From assembly GCF_002591895.1 (NCBI RefSeq), contig NZ_NISX01000016.1, positions 1 to 64,000 on the forward strand: a stretch of DNA of 64,000 nucleotides. Reading direction: 5' to 3'. The translations under genes were made by a program, and so were the position numbers. The stretch comes from Lacimicrobium alkaliphilum (GTDB lineage Bacteria; Pseudomonadota; Gammaproteobacteria; Enterobacterales; Alteromonadaceae). The number at the start of each line of letters is the position of its first letter. The stretch's first letter is position 1. Below the pieces are notes generated by a model that made no database searches, was not told the DNA's origin, and was given only the letters and a program-made list of their open reading frames with translations. This document shows, in pieces, positions 45,752 to 55,048 of the stretch.

Positions 45752-47443
45752 GTGTCAAAGACAACTAACCTGGATTGGTTTACAACACATCGATCAACGC
45801 TGAACAAAGCCATTGATGCCTGTAACAATCGATATGCCTGGACGGCATATATCGAATCTCCTAGCAGCAAAATCCACGGTAAAGAGCCTCCTGCACAAGG
45901 TAAGGCGCGTTTCGAAGCGATGCTCAACAGGGACTTTTCCCTGACCATGCCAGGCGAGATTGGCAGAGTCGGTGAAGAGGTATCTCCCTATACCAGAGAG
46001 CCACTGGGGATAAGCTACCCGCAGATCGATGTGCAGGCCCTTTATCAGGCTATGGGCAAAGGCAAAGAAGCCTGGGCCGATGCGCCTCTGGATATCCGTT
46101 TTGGGGTTTGCCTTGAGATCTTGCACCGTTGTTCTCAACAACTATTTGAAAATGCACATGCAACGATGCATACCTCAGGGCAGAGCTTTATCATGGCATT
46201 TGCCGGCAGTGGCGCTAATGCCCTGGACAGAGGACTGGAAGCGCTGGCGTATGCCTACAAAGCAATGCAGGACGTTCCTGCCAGCGCCACATGGCAGAGG
46301 CGTTTTGGCTCTGAACCCGAGGTATGCCTGGAAAAACAATATAAGCCGATGCCGGTTGGCATAGGGGCGGTAATCTGTTGTGCAACCTTTCCTTTGTGGA
46401 ATGGTTATCCGGCGTTAATGGCAAGCCTGGCAACAGGTAATCCTGTAGTGATGAAAGCACATCCCAATGCCACCCTGCCGGTGGCGATGTTGGTAAAAAC
46501 CTGCAGAGAAGTGCTGACAGAAGCAGGGTTTGATCCGAATCTGGTAACGCTGGCAGCAGATACGCGCAAAGAGCCAGTGGCCAAAGCATTATTAGCCCAT
46601 GATGATACTGCAATCGTTGATTTCACCGGTAGCCCCACCTTTGGTCACTGGATTGAGCAGCATTGTGCTCACCTGCAGGTTTACACTGAAACCGCAGGTT
46701 GTAATTCTGTGGTTATTGAATCAACGCACAATTTGTCGGCCATGGCTACGGCCATCGCACAGTCTTTGTGTCAGGCGTCGGCACAGATGTGCACCAGTGT
46801 GCAGAATATTCATATTCCGGCATCCGGTATTGTCGCTGAAGGCCGCCAGATAAGTTTTGATGAAGTGGCCGGGGCAATCGTTGAGGCTGTCAATCAGTTG
46901 CTGGCCAAGCCTGAGCAGGCGGCTTTTCTATGTGGCACGCTGGTTAACGATGACATTTCCGCTACCATTGCCCGATTGCGTGAAGAAGGCGCTAAGGCGG
47001 GTCGTGTGCTGCGCGATTCCACGCCTTATTCACATCCGGAGTTTAGTCAGGCCCGTACTGCCACGCCCCTTATTCTTGAAGTCAGTCAGCAGGATAAAGC
47101 GCTGTATTCTCAGGAACTCTTCGGGCCAATATCTTTTATTATCAAAGGTCGCAGTAGCGAGGATTGCCTTGATGCTGCCAGTGCTGATGCGGCGCAATAT
47201 GGTGCTATTACGTCTCATGTTTATTCCACGGATGATGATTTTATCCAGCGCGCGCAGAAGAGCTTTAATCGCTCTGGTGCCTCCCTGGCCTGCAATCTGA
47301 TCAACATGCCGATTAATTTTGCCGCAGCCTACAGTGACTTTCATGTTACCGGCCTGAATCCTGCTGGCACCGCCTGTCTGACGGATCTTGCGTTTGTCAC
47401 CCGCCGGTTCCGCATTGTCCAGAACAAGGTCATGCAGGCATGA
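45752..47443 (+). CDS. Aldehyde dehydrogenase, PaaN-like
   Basis: A protein of about 563 residues from GTG 45752, with GGAG at 45742-45745. It shows the aldehyde dehydrogenase core: ICCATFPLWNGYPALMA, NPVVMKAHPNATLPVA, DFTGSPTFGHWIEQ (cofactor), general-base Glu in YTETAGCNSV and the nucleophile Cys in SAQMCTSVQN, then QELFGPISFI. Length and the N-terminal part match phenylacetate-locus PaaN-type dehydrogenases. In this locus the likely job is oxidising the aldehyde made by the carotenoid-oxygenase-like enzyme. It is the first gene of a ten-gene operon and overlaps the next gene by 4 nt. Confidence 0.88.
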   Translation: MSKTTNLDWFTTHRSTLNKAIDACNNRYAWTAYIESPSSKIHGKEPPAQGKARFEAMLNRDFSLTMPGEIGRVGEEVSPYTREPLGISYPQIDVQALYQAMGKGKEAWADAPLDIRFGVCLEILHRCSQQLFENAHATMHTSGQSFIMAFAGSGANALDRGLEALAYAYKAMQDVPASATWQRRFGSEPEVCLEKQYKPMPVGIGAVICCATFPLWNGYPALMASLATGNPVVMKAHPNATLPVAMLVKTCREVLTEAGFDPNLVTLAADTRKEPVAKALLAHDDTAIVDFTGSPTFGHWIEQHCAHLQVYTETAGCNSVVIESTHNLSAMATAIAQSLCQASAQMCTSVQNIHIPASGIVAEGRQISFDEVAGAIVEAVNQLLAKPEQAAFLCGTLVNDDISATIARLREEGAKAGRVLRDSTPYSHPEFSQARTATPLILEVSQQDKALYSQELFGPISFIIKGRSSEDCLDAASADAAQYGAITSHVYSTDDDFIQRAQKSFNRSGASLACNLINMPINFAAAYSDFHVTGLNPAGTACLTDLAFVTRRFRIVQNKVMQA

Positions 47444-48687
47444 CAGGTGTGGCCATTATTGGTACTGGCATGACCGCACTGGGTAAATTCCCGGATTGTT
47501 CAGTGAAATCACTAACAGAACAGGCCGTCAACAGCGCCTTAAAAGATGCCGGCTTAGATATCAGGTCTGTTCAGGCAGCCTGGTTTTCCAATTCCAGGCA
47601 AGGGCTGTTTGAAGGTCAGAATGGTATTCGCGGGCAGTGTGCACTGAGACCTTTAGGGCTTGGGCCTGTTCCGGTTACCAATGTGGAAAACGCCTGTGCC
47701 TCGGGTTCTACTGCGCTGTTTAATGCGGTCTCGCATATTGCTGCGGGATTCTGTGATATTGCGTTGGTGGTGGGGGCCGAGAAAATGTACTTCCCTGAGG
47801 ATCGCGACATGATGTTCAGGGCGTTTCTGGGCGGTACCGATATTCACCGGCTTGATGAATTCGACAACAAGGTGAGTGGCTGGGCGAGCGATCTGGTTCC
47901 CACCCAGTTCAGGGATCAATCTGAGGTTCAGCGAAGCTTCTTTATGGACAGCTATGCCGGTCAGGCAAGGCTGCACATGCAGGCGTTTGGCACCACATGC
48001 CGTCAACTGGCAGCAGTAGCCGCAAAAAACCACTGGCATTCCACTATGAATCCACTGGCACAGTATCAGCAGGATATGAGTGTCGAAGAGGTTCTGTCCA
48101 GCCGGGTCATCAGCTGGCCACTGACGCTGCCAATGTGTGCACCTGTTTCAGATGGGGCCGCAGCGATGGTGATCTGCTCGGAAAAGATGGCTAAGTCTCT
48201 TTATCCCAGCAGCGCCATCGGCATCCGCGGAATCAGCCTGATGACCGGGCTGTCACGGGCGGACTCCGATTTCAGTCAGCATATAGGCCGGCTTGCAGCC
48301 CTGGATGTGTATGAGAAAGCCGCAATCGGACCTGAGGATATTGATGTGGCCGAAGTACATGATGCAACTGCTTACTCGGAAATACAGCAGATTGAAAACC
48401 TGGGACTTTGTCCAATCGGTGAAGGTGGCGCCTTTAGTGAAGCAGGGCACACCCGGCTTGGCGGCAATATTCCTGTCAACACATCAGGTGGGCTGATCTC
48501 TAAAGGCCATCCGGTGGGCGCCACAGGGCTTATGCAACTGCATGAACTGGTGACGCAATTGCGACAACAGGCGGGAAATAGGCAGGTGGAACATGCCCGA
48601 ATCGGCGTGGCAGAAAATGGCGGGGGCTTTTACGAAAATGAGGAAGCCACAACTGTGGTGACCGTACTGGAGAAATACTCATGTTAG
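47440..48687 (+). CDS. Thiolase-family protein, SCP2-thiolase/DitF type, first of three
   Basis: A 415-residue thiolase fold. Nucleophile Cys is in VENACASGST, and GHPVGATG with its His is conserved. At the position where biosynthetic and degradative thiolases have a second cysteine (CxGGGxG) it has VAENGGGFYEN, with no Cys. Proteins of this type (DitF, Ltp2-like) may act as retro-aldolases or in unusual CoA side-chain cleavage, often with a DUF35 partner, which is not seen here. It overlaps both neighbours (4 and 7 nt). Confidence 0.85.
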   Translation: MTGVAIIGTGMTALGKFPDCSVKSLTEQAVNSALKDAGLDIRSVQAAWFSNSRQGLFEGQNGIRGQCALRPLGLGPVPVTNVENACASGSTALFNAVSHIAAGFCDIALVVGAEKMYFPEDRDMMFRAFLGGTDIHRLDEFDNKVSGWASDLVPTQFRDQSEVQRSFFMDSYAGQARLHMQAFGTTCRQLAAVAAKNHWHSTMNPLAQYQQDMSVEEVLSSRVISWPLTLPMCAPVSDGAAAMVICSEKMAKSLYPSSAIGIRGISLMTGLSRADSDFSQHIGRLAALDVYEKAAIGPEDIDVAEVHDATAYSEIQQIENLGLCPIGEGGAFSEAGHTRLGGNIPVNTSGGLISKGHPVGATGLMQLHELVTQLRQQAGNRQVEHARIGVAENGGGFYENEEATTVVTVLEKYSC

Positions 48688-50222
48688 CTGACTCGCCAAG
48701 ATTGCCTTTGCCGATTGATTATCTCTATAAAGGCTTGGCTATAGATGCTGATGCACCGGCGGCCACTGATCGTTGGCAAACGGTGAGCTACCGGGAACTG
48801 GTATATCGCGTGGAGGCGCTGGCGACGGCGCTGACACAGCGGTATTCAAAAGGTACCCGTATTGCACTGTGTGCAGAGAATCATATTGATCATCTGACCG
48901 CGTATCTGGCTATTCTGGCCTCAGGTGCTGTGTGGATACCTATCAATCCCAAAAACGGGGCACAGTTAAATCAGCAGTTATTGCAGCAGTCCTGCCCGGC
49001 CTTAGTCATATCAGATAACGTAAGTCGTGCAACGCTGCCAAAAGACACTGCGATCCCCATCATGTCAGTCTCCGATGCCGATAATACTGATGACTGCGTA
49101 CGCACACTGATTGAAAAACATTACAAAATGCCCTTTACAGCAGTAAGGCCTGATCCTCAGGACATTATGGCAATTAAGTTTACCGGCGGTACTACCGGCA
49201 CTCCCAAAGGGGTTATGCAAACGCACCATAATGTGTCAGCGGTCGTTGCGTCCCTGCAACAGCTTTATGATTTTAATCAACAGGATTGCAATCTCGCCGT
49301 CGCACCGCTTACCCACGGTGGTTCACATTATATTTTGCCTGTTCTGGCTACCGGGGGCCGTCATATTCTGCTTGATAAACCCGACGTCAGCAGCATCCTG
49401 GCCGCCTTTGAAGCCTCTGTGAGTATTTGTTTTATGCCGCCGACGCTGATTTACAAACTCCTTGATACTCCGGGAGTCAGCAAGGCGAGTTTTCCCTATC
49501 TGCGCCATTTGACCTATGGCGCGGCACCGATGCCGGTATCCCGTATTCGCCAGGTCAGGGCTGTGATCGGAGAACGGCTCTCGACCTTGTATGGTCAGAC
49601 AGAAGCGCCGATGACGATTACCGCACTGAGCTGTGAAGATATGTCAGATCCCGATTTACAACTGTCGGTGGGAAAACCTTGTCGCTTTAGTCAGGTCGCC
49701 ATTATTTCCGCAGACAATACGCTGCTTGGTCCTATGGCTGAGGGCGAGATTGCCGTACGCGGAGACATTGTCATGGCTGGATATTACCAGCAGCCTGAAG
49801 CCACATTCCAGGCTTTCTGCAAAGACTGGTTGCTCACCGGAGACCTCGGCTATGTGGATGAAAACGGATATTTGTTTATCAAGGGGCGCTCTAAAGAAGT
49901 GATTATTTCCGGGGGCTTCAACGTCTATCCGGCTGAAGTTGAAGCGGCTTTGTGTGCGCAGGACAGCATTGTCGAAGCCGCTGTATTCGGGCTTCCCGAC
50001 CCATACTGGGGAGAGCAGATCGCCGCTGCGGTGGTACTGAGCAAACCGGAAATCACCAATGAAAGTGAACTGAAAGCTCTATTAAAAGAGCTTCTCGGAC
50101 CGGTGAAAACCCCCAAAGCCATTTATTTTATCGACAAACTTCCCCGCAACCCCGTGGGCAAGGTGGTGCGCCGGGAAGTACAGCAATTAATCTCTCAAAA
50201 ATACGAGCAACCACATGCGTGA
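48681..50222 (+). CDS. Acyl-CoA synthetase (AMP-binding), second of the locus
   Basis: A 513-residue adenylate-forming ligase with FTGGTTGTPKGVMQTHH, YGQTEAP, LLTGDLGYVDENGY, GRSKEVIISGGFNVYPAEVE and the C-terminal lysine in PRNPVGKVVRRE. It is complete and of typical length. Overlap with both neighbours (7 and 8 nt) indicates coupled translation. It probably activates a different intermediate from the ligase at 41278-42954. Confidence 0.92.
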   Translation: MLADSPRLPLPIDYLYKGLAIDADAPAATDRWQTVSYRELVYRVEALATALTQRYSKGTRIALCAENHIDHLTAYLAILASGAVWIPINPKNGAQLNQQLLQQSCPALVISDNVSRATLPKDTAIPIMSVSDADNTDDCVRTLIEKHYKMPFTAVRPDPQDIMAIKFTGGTTGTPKGVMQTHHNVSAVVASLQQLYDFNQQDCNLAVAPLTHGGSHYILPVLATGGRHILLDKPDVSSILAAFEASVSICFMPPTLIYKLLDTPGVSKASFPYLRHLTYGAAPMPVSRIRQVRAVIGERLSTLYGQTEAPMTITALSCEDMSDPDLQLSVGKPCRFSQVAIISADNTLLGPMAEGEIAVRGDIVMAGYYQQPEATFQAFCKDWLLTGDLGYVDENGYLFIKGRSKEVIISGGFNVYPAEVEAALCAQDSIVEAAVFGLPDPYWGEQIAAAVVLSKPEITNESELKALLKELLGPVKTPKAIYFIDKLPRNPVGKVVRREVQQLISQKYEQPHA

Positions 50223-50664
50223 AACTAATCTCAATACGCAATACCAGAACATGTCCGGAATACAGCGCCTGCAACTTTTTGCGCAGGACGGTACACGGGG
50301 CGGAATGGATAAAAACCTCGGTTATGGATTCCTCAGCATTCAGCCGGGCGAGGTGCAACTGAGCTATACGCCTAAAGAGCAACACATGAATCTGATTGGT
50401 TCACTTCACGGCGGCATTCTCGCATCACTGCTGGATGCGGCGATGGGGTGTTCTGTACTGACGCTACTGGATGATCAGGAGCGTTACACCATGATTGATC
50501 TGAACACCAAATTTGTAAAAGCCATCATGGATTTTGACCAGCAGCTTACGGTCATCGGTGAAGTGGACCATGCCGGACGCCGCACCTTTGCTACCAGTGG
50601 AAGAATACTGGACAGCCAGGGGCGTCTGATAGCCAAAGCCATGGCAAATGCCATCAGAATCTAG
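50215..50664 (+). CDS. Hotdog-fold acyl-CoA thioesterase, PaaI-like
   Basis: A 149-residue single-hotdog protein. The active-site segment GSLHGGILASLLDAAMG, with HGG and the catalytic Asp on the long helix, matches PaaI-type thioesterases, followed by MIDLNTKFVKAI. It would release CoA from stalled or toxic acyl-CoA intermediates. The ATG at 50215 lies inside the end of the ligase gene; a second ATG at 50251 (MSGIQRLQ) is also possible. Confidence 0.88.
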   Translation: MRETNLNTQYQNMSGIQRLQLFAQDGTRGGMDKNLGYGFLSIQPGEVQLSYTPKEQHMNLIGSLHGGILASLLDAAMGCSVLTLLDDQERYTMIDLNTKFVKAIMDFDQQLTVIGEVDHAGRRTFATSGRILDSQGRLIAKAMANAIRI

Positions 50665-50691
50665 TCATTCTATTCAGCGGAGTAATTTTTC

Positions 50692-51918
50692 ATGTCTAAC
50701 GTTTATGTACTGGGTGGCTCACAGACTGACTTTGCCATTAATTGGGCGAGGCAAGAGAAAGACATCTATTCGCTGTTCGGGCACAGCCTGAATCAGGCAC
50801 TTGATGACACGTCCATTGACCCCGCTGATATTGATGTTGCCCACGTCGGAAATTTCATTTCCTGCCTGTTTACCGGTCAGGCTCATCTGGGAGGGTTTTT
50901 TGGTCATGTCCATCCAGCGTTAAACAATGTTCCCGGTTCTCGTCATGAGGCTGCCTGTGCATCCGGTTCTATGGCGCTACTGGCGGCAATGCGAGATATC
51001 GAGTCGGGCCATTATCAGCTTTCCTGTGTTATGGGGATTGAGCTCATGCGTAACGTTGACGGTGCCACAGGCGCTGAATATCTCGGAGCGGCGGCCTGGC
51101 GAGGTAAAGAAACCCAGGGTTGTCAGTATCCCTGGCCGCGGATGTTTGCTGATCTGTTTGAGCAATATCAGCAACGGTACGGTACGGATATCGGTTATCT
51201 CAGACGTATCGCGGAAATTAATTTTGCCAACGCTAAACATAACCCAAACGCGCAGACCCGAAACTGGGCATTTAAACCCGAAAGTTTCAGCGCTGATGAT
51301 CAGGCCAACCCGATTATTGAAACCCCGCTACGCAAACAAGACTGTGGACAGATTACCGATGGCGCTGCCGTTGTGTTTCTGGCCAGTGAGCAATATGCCA
51401 GAGAGTACGCTAAGCGCCAGGGTATCGCCTTTGAAAATCTGCCGCGGATAAAAGGGTGGGGGCATCGCTGCGCGCCGATGCTGTTGGAACACAAGCTGCA
51501 GCAGAGCAAGGGTTGTGAACTGATTTTTCCTCACGTGCGGGCCACCTTTGCGGATGCCCTCAGTCGTGCCGGATTGGCTGACATACACAGTCTTGATGGT
51601 TTGGAAGTGCATGACTGCTTCTCGATGACAGAATACATGCTGATTGACCATTTAGGTCTGACCGCCCCGGGTGAGTCCTGGAAGGCGATAGAAGACGGCA
51701 CCATTGAAAGAAGCGGCGCGTTACCCATTAACCCCAGTGGCGGTCTGATTGGCCTCGGTCACCCGGTAGGTGCTACAGGCGTGCGCATGATGCTGGATGC
51801 GTACAAGCAGGTAAGTGCGACGGCGGCAGACTATCAGATAGATGGGGCGAAAAATTTCGGAATATTTAATCTCGGTGGTAGCACCACCACATGTGCAAGT
51901 TTTATTTTAGGAGTCTGA
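50692..51918 (+). CDS. Thiolase-family protein, second of three
   Basis: A 408-residue thiolase fold with a nucleophile in HEAACASGSMA, the conserved GHPVGATGVRM, and an insertion-rich middle (SAAWRGKETQGCQYPWP, with only part shown). Near the C-terminus FNLGGSTTT replaces the CxGGGxG loop, so the second catalytic cysteine is absent. It is related in type to the thiolase gene at 47440-48687 but clearly different. The gap to the next gene is 1 nt. Confidence 0.85.
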   Translation: MSNVYVLGGSQTDFAINWARQEKDIYSLFGHSLNQALDDTSIDPADIDVAHVGNFISCLFTGQAHLGGFFGHVHPALNNVPGSRHEAACASGSMALLAAMRDIESGHYQLSCVMGIELMRNVDGATGAEYLGAAAWRGKETQGCQYPWPRMFADLFEQYQQRYGTDIGYLRRIAEINFANAKHNPNAQTRNWAFKPESFSADDQANPIIETPLRKQDCGQITDGAAVVFLASEQYAREYAKRQGIAFENLPRIKGWGHRCAPMLLEHKLQQSKGCELIFPHVRATFADALSRAGLADIHSLDGLEVHDCFSMTEYMLIDHLGLTAPGESWKAIEDGTIERSGALPINPSGGLIGLGHPVGATGVRMMLDAYKQVSATAADYQIDGAKNFGIFNLGGSTTTCASFILGV

Positions 51919-51919
51919 T

Positions 51920-53122
51920 ATGACCCAAGCCTATATATTCGATGCCATCAGAACACCCAGAACCAAGGCGCGTGATGAAGGTGAGCTGCATGATTTAACC
52001 CCTTATGACCTGCTCAACAGCCTTTACAAGGCGTTGGAACAGCGTACCCGGCTTGATCCTGAACAGGTTGGAGATGTGATCCTGGGCTGTGCTACACAGG
52101 CAGGAGAGCAAGCGGCGAATATCGCCAAAACCTCCACGCTTTATGCCGGCTGGCCGGGCCGGGTGCCGGGGATCACTATTAATCGTTATTGCTCCTCAGG
52201 TATCGATGCCATAAACATGGCTGCAATGAAGGTCATCTGCGGGATGGATCAGCTTGTTGTAGCCGGTGGCGTCGAGATGATGTCGAGGGTAGCAATGCTA
52301 TCGGACAATCCGGCTCCGTTTATTGATGCAAAACTGGCGGTCAGAATGGGTATGTTTATGATGGGCAACGGCGCCGATCTGATCGCTTCTTTATATGGCT
52401 ACAGCCGGGAGGAGGTGGATGCCGTAGCGCTGCTGAGTCAGCAACGAGCGGCCTGTGCCAGAAAACACGGATATTTTAAATCCATTATCCCTGTTACCAA
52501 CCCAGTAAAGGGCTGTGAAGTAAGTCAGGACCAGCTTATCCGGGAATCCACCAGTGCAGAATCGCTGGCGAAAATGTCTGCCGCCTTCGCTGAGCTGGGT
52601 GCCAAAGGGGTTGACCAGCTTATGCTTAAGGATTTCACGCAGCTACAGGAAATTTCACATGTACACACAGCCGCTAACTCACCGGCGATGGCCGACGGTG
52701 CGGCAATTCTGCTGATCGGTTCACAGGCTGCAGCAGAACGTCTGAGTCAGGCGCCCCGGGCGAGAATTGTCGCCATGAAGAATGTCAATGATGACACCCG
52801 AATGGTGGTCGGTGGCTGTGTTGCGGCTACCCAGGCATTAATGTCAGAGCAGGGGCTGACAAGCAATGATATCGACTTGTTTGAGATCCATGAGGCCTTT
52901 GGTGCAACGATACTGCGCTGTAAGCAAGAGCTGGGTATTGATGACAGCAAGCTCAATGTTAATGGCGGTTGTATTGCCCTTGGCCATCCTCTGGGGGCCA
53001 CGGGTGCGATGATGGCTGGAACCTTGCTGGATGAACTGGAGAGGCGCAACCTTAAAACCGGTATTGTTGCGGCGAGCGGAGCCGCTGGCACGGGAACCGC
53101 ACTGATGATAGAACGGGTTTAG
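51920..53122 (+). CDS. Acetyl-CoA C-acyltransferase, third thiolase
   Basis: A 400-residue protein close in layout to degradative thiolases (FadA/FadI): nucleophile Cys in INRYCSSGID, GGVEMMSRVAM, HEAFGAT, and GHPLGATGAMM with the active-site His. At the C-terminus, where FadI-like enzymes carry a cysteine before AAGG, the sequence is VAASGAAGTGTALMIE, with Ser-Gly instead. The chemistry may therefore be altered. It would cleave 3-ketoacyl-CoA in the final step of chain shortening. Confidence 0.88.
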   Translation: MTQAYIFDAIRTPRTKARDEGELHDLTPYDLLNSLYKALEQRTRLDPEQVGDVILGCATQAGEQAANIAKTSTLYAGWPGRVPGITINRYCSSGIDAINMAAMKVICGMDQLVVAGGVEMMSRVAMLSDNPAPFIDAKLAVRMGMFMMGNGADLIASLYGYSREEVDAVALLSQQRAACARKHGYFKSIIPVTNPVKGCEVSQDQLIRESTSAESLAKMSAAFAELGAKGVDQLMLKDFTQLQEISHVHTAANSPAMADGAAILLIGSQAAAERLSQAPRARIVAMKNVNDDTRMVVGGCVAATQALMSEQGLTSNDIDLFEIHEAFGATILRCKQELGIDDSKLNVNGGCIALGHPLGATGAMMAGTLLDELERRNLKTGIVAASGAAGTGTALMIERV

Positions 53123-53130
53123 GTTGCCAC

Positions 53131-53802
53131 ATGTCTGTTATTACCCTGGTTCGTCATGGGCAAGCCTCATTTGGCTGTAAGAATTACGATCAGCTCAGTG
53201 CCCTGGGCAAACAACAATCTGTCTGGCTTGGTGAACACTGGCAGCAGCTGGACCGTCGGTTCGATCATGTGATTACCGGCAATATGCACCGCCACCATCA
53301 GACCGCCAGCGGCATCTTACAGGGGCTGGCTGATGATGCGCTGCCCGAACCTCTCGAAGGCCTGAATGAATACAATTTTGAAGGCCTGCTGACGCCCTTA
53401 AAACAGCAACACCCTGGCGATTGGATTGACACAGGACGGCCACGCAAAGATTACTATTACAACATGAAACACGCCCTTGATTACTGGGCCAGAGGAACGA
53501 TTGAGGATGACGGTACGGACAGCTGGTCGAGCTTCAATCAACGGGTGACGGACAGCTTTCACCGGATTTGTGACGGCGAGCACAAGAAACCGCTTATTGT
53601 CAGCTCTGGCGGTGTCATCGCAACCATCATTTCGGCGCTTCTCGGCCTCAGGCCAGCGCAGGCCATAGAGCTGTCTCTGCAAATTAAAAACACCGCAGTG
53701 AGTACGTTTTTGTATAACGGCAAGGATTTCTCGCTGACCAGTTTCAATGATCTCAGTCACTTACTCAGTCCAGACAAGCAATCCCATATTACCTATTCCT
53801 GA
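53131..53802 (+). CDS. Histidine phosphatase family protein
   Basis: A 223-residue protein with the phosphoglycerate-mutase/SixA motif LVRHGQASFG at the start. The second active-site segment reads IVSSGGVIAT, where most members have SHGG, so the second catalytic His is replaced by Ser. Similar SGG variants occur in genes lying beside acyl-CoA dehydrogenases, where the function is unknown. It is in the middle of the operon, between a thiolase and a dehydrogenase gene. Confidence 0.85.
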   Translation: MSVITLVRHGQASFGCKNYDQLSALGKQQSVWLGEHWQQLDRRFDHVITGNMHRHHQTASGILQGLADDALPEPLEGLNEYNFEGLLTPLKQQHPGDWIDTGRPRKDYYYNMKHALDYWARGTIEDDGTDSWSSFNQRVTDSFHRICDGEHKKPLIVSSGGVIATIISALLGLRPAQAIELSLQIKNTAVSTFLYNGKDFSLTSFNDLSHLLSPDKQSHITYS

Positions 53803-53815
53803 AAGGCCAATGATA

Positions 53816-55048
53816 ATGAACAATTTCAGTGACAAGTCCCTCTCTTTGCAGGCCAGACTGCAACGTTTTATGGAGCAGTACATCTATCCAAATGAGCAGC
53901 TGCACGCGCATCAACTGGCGAGCGCAGAGAATCGTTTCGGTGTCTTGCCCATAGTTAAAGAGCTTAAAGCAAAAGCCAGAGCAGCAGGACTCTGGAACCT
54001 GTTTATCCCCGAGAAACATGCCGGCTACAGTGATGTGGGAGGGCTGAGTAACTATGATTATGCGCCTCTGGTAGAAATTATGGGGCGCGTAACCTGGGCT
54101 TCTGAGGTTTTCAATTGCAATGCACCTGATACCGGCAATATGGAAGTGCTGATGAAGTATGGTAATGAAGACCAGAAACGGCGTTGGCTGACACCTCTGT
54201 TAGAAGGCGAAATTCGCTCTTCCTATGCCATGACCGAGCCTCAGGTTGCCTCCAGTGATGCCACCAACATTGAGCTGAGTATAAAAACCGAACAGGATCA
54301 TCTGGTTTTAAATGGGCGTAAATGGTTTATCACCGGTGCCATGTATGAGTTAACCAAGCTGTTTATCGTCATGGGCAAGAGTGCCCCTGATCATCCCGAC
54401 ATCCATCAACAGCAAACCCAGGTATTGGTACCCAAAGACACGCCGGGCGTTCGCATTGTCAGGCCGCTGTCGACGCTGGGCTATGACGATGCGCCCATTG
54501 GCCATGCGGAGCTGCTTTTTGAAGATGTCAGAGTGCCGCTGGAGAATATTCTCCTGGGTGAGGGCAGAGGGTTTGAAATTGCTCAGGGCAGGCTGGGGCC
54601 GGGGCGAATCCATCATTGTATGCGCCTGATTGGTCTGGCCCAAAGAGCTCTGGAACAAAGTTGTCAGCGAGCAACCCAGCGCACGACCTTTGGTATTCAG
54701 TTCAGTCACAACCAGTCTGTAAGGGAAGACATTGCAAAATCCTTTGCAGAAATTCAGATGATGCGCCAACTGGTGCTGCAATGCAGTGCCAGAATGGATG
54801 AAGTCGGGCCTCAGGCAGCCCGGGACCTGATCGCAGCATGCAAGATCAGTGTTCCGCTGATGACACAGACCATTCTTGATCGCTGCATGCAACTGCATGG
54901 TGCAGGCGGGTTAACCGCAGACTACTTTATGGCCGAAGCCTTTAATTATGCACGCTGGTGTCGCCAGGCAGACGGCCCGGATCAGGTGCATCAGATGGCG
55001 TTGGGCAAGCAGGTTATCAAGGCTTACAGTCAGGCAGGTGAGCAATGA
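53816..55048 (+). CDS. Acyl-CoA dehydrogenase, ACAD10/11-like partner
   Basis: An acyl-CoA dehydrogenase of about 410 residues from MNNFSDKSLSL; ATG 53810 two codons earlier is also possible, with AAAGG at 53802-53806. Family marks: YAMTEPQVASSDATNIEL (substrate/FAD loop), FITGAMYELTK, EDVRVPLENILLGEGRGF, GRIHHCMRLIGLAQRALE and LHGAGGLTADYFMAEAFNYAR. It introduces a 2,3 double bond into an acyl-CoA. The adjacent APH-like kinase gene mirrors the domain pairing in ACAD10/11, where a kinase acts on 4-hydroxyacyl-CoA; the same link is possible here. Confidence 0.92.
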   Translation: MNNFSDKSLSLQARLQRFMEQYIYPNEQLHAHQLASAENRFGVLPIVKELKAKARAAGLWNLFIPEKHAGYSDVGGLSNYDYAPLVEIMGRVTWASEVFNCNAPDTGNMEVLMKYGNEDQKRRWLTPLLEGEIRSSYAMTEPQVASSDATNIELSIKTEQDHLVLNGRKWFITGAMYELTKLFIVMGKSAPDHPDIHQQQTQVLVPKDTPGVRIVRPLSTLGYDDAPIGHAELLFEDVRVPLENILLGEGRGFEIAQGRLGPGRIHHCMRLIGLAQRALEQSCQRATQRTTFGIQFSHNQSVREDIAKSFAEIQMMRQLVLQCSARMDEVGPQAARDLIAACKISVPLMTQTILDRCMQLHGAGGLTADYFMAEAFNYARWCRQADGPDQVHQMALGKQVIKAYSQAGEQ

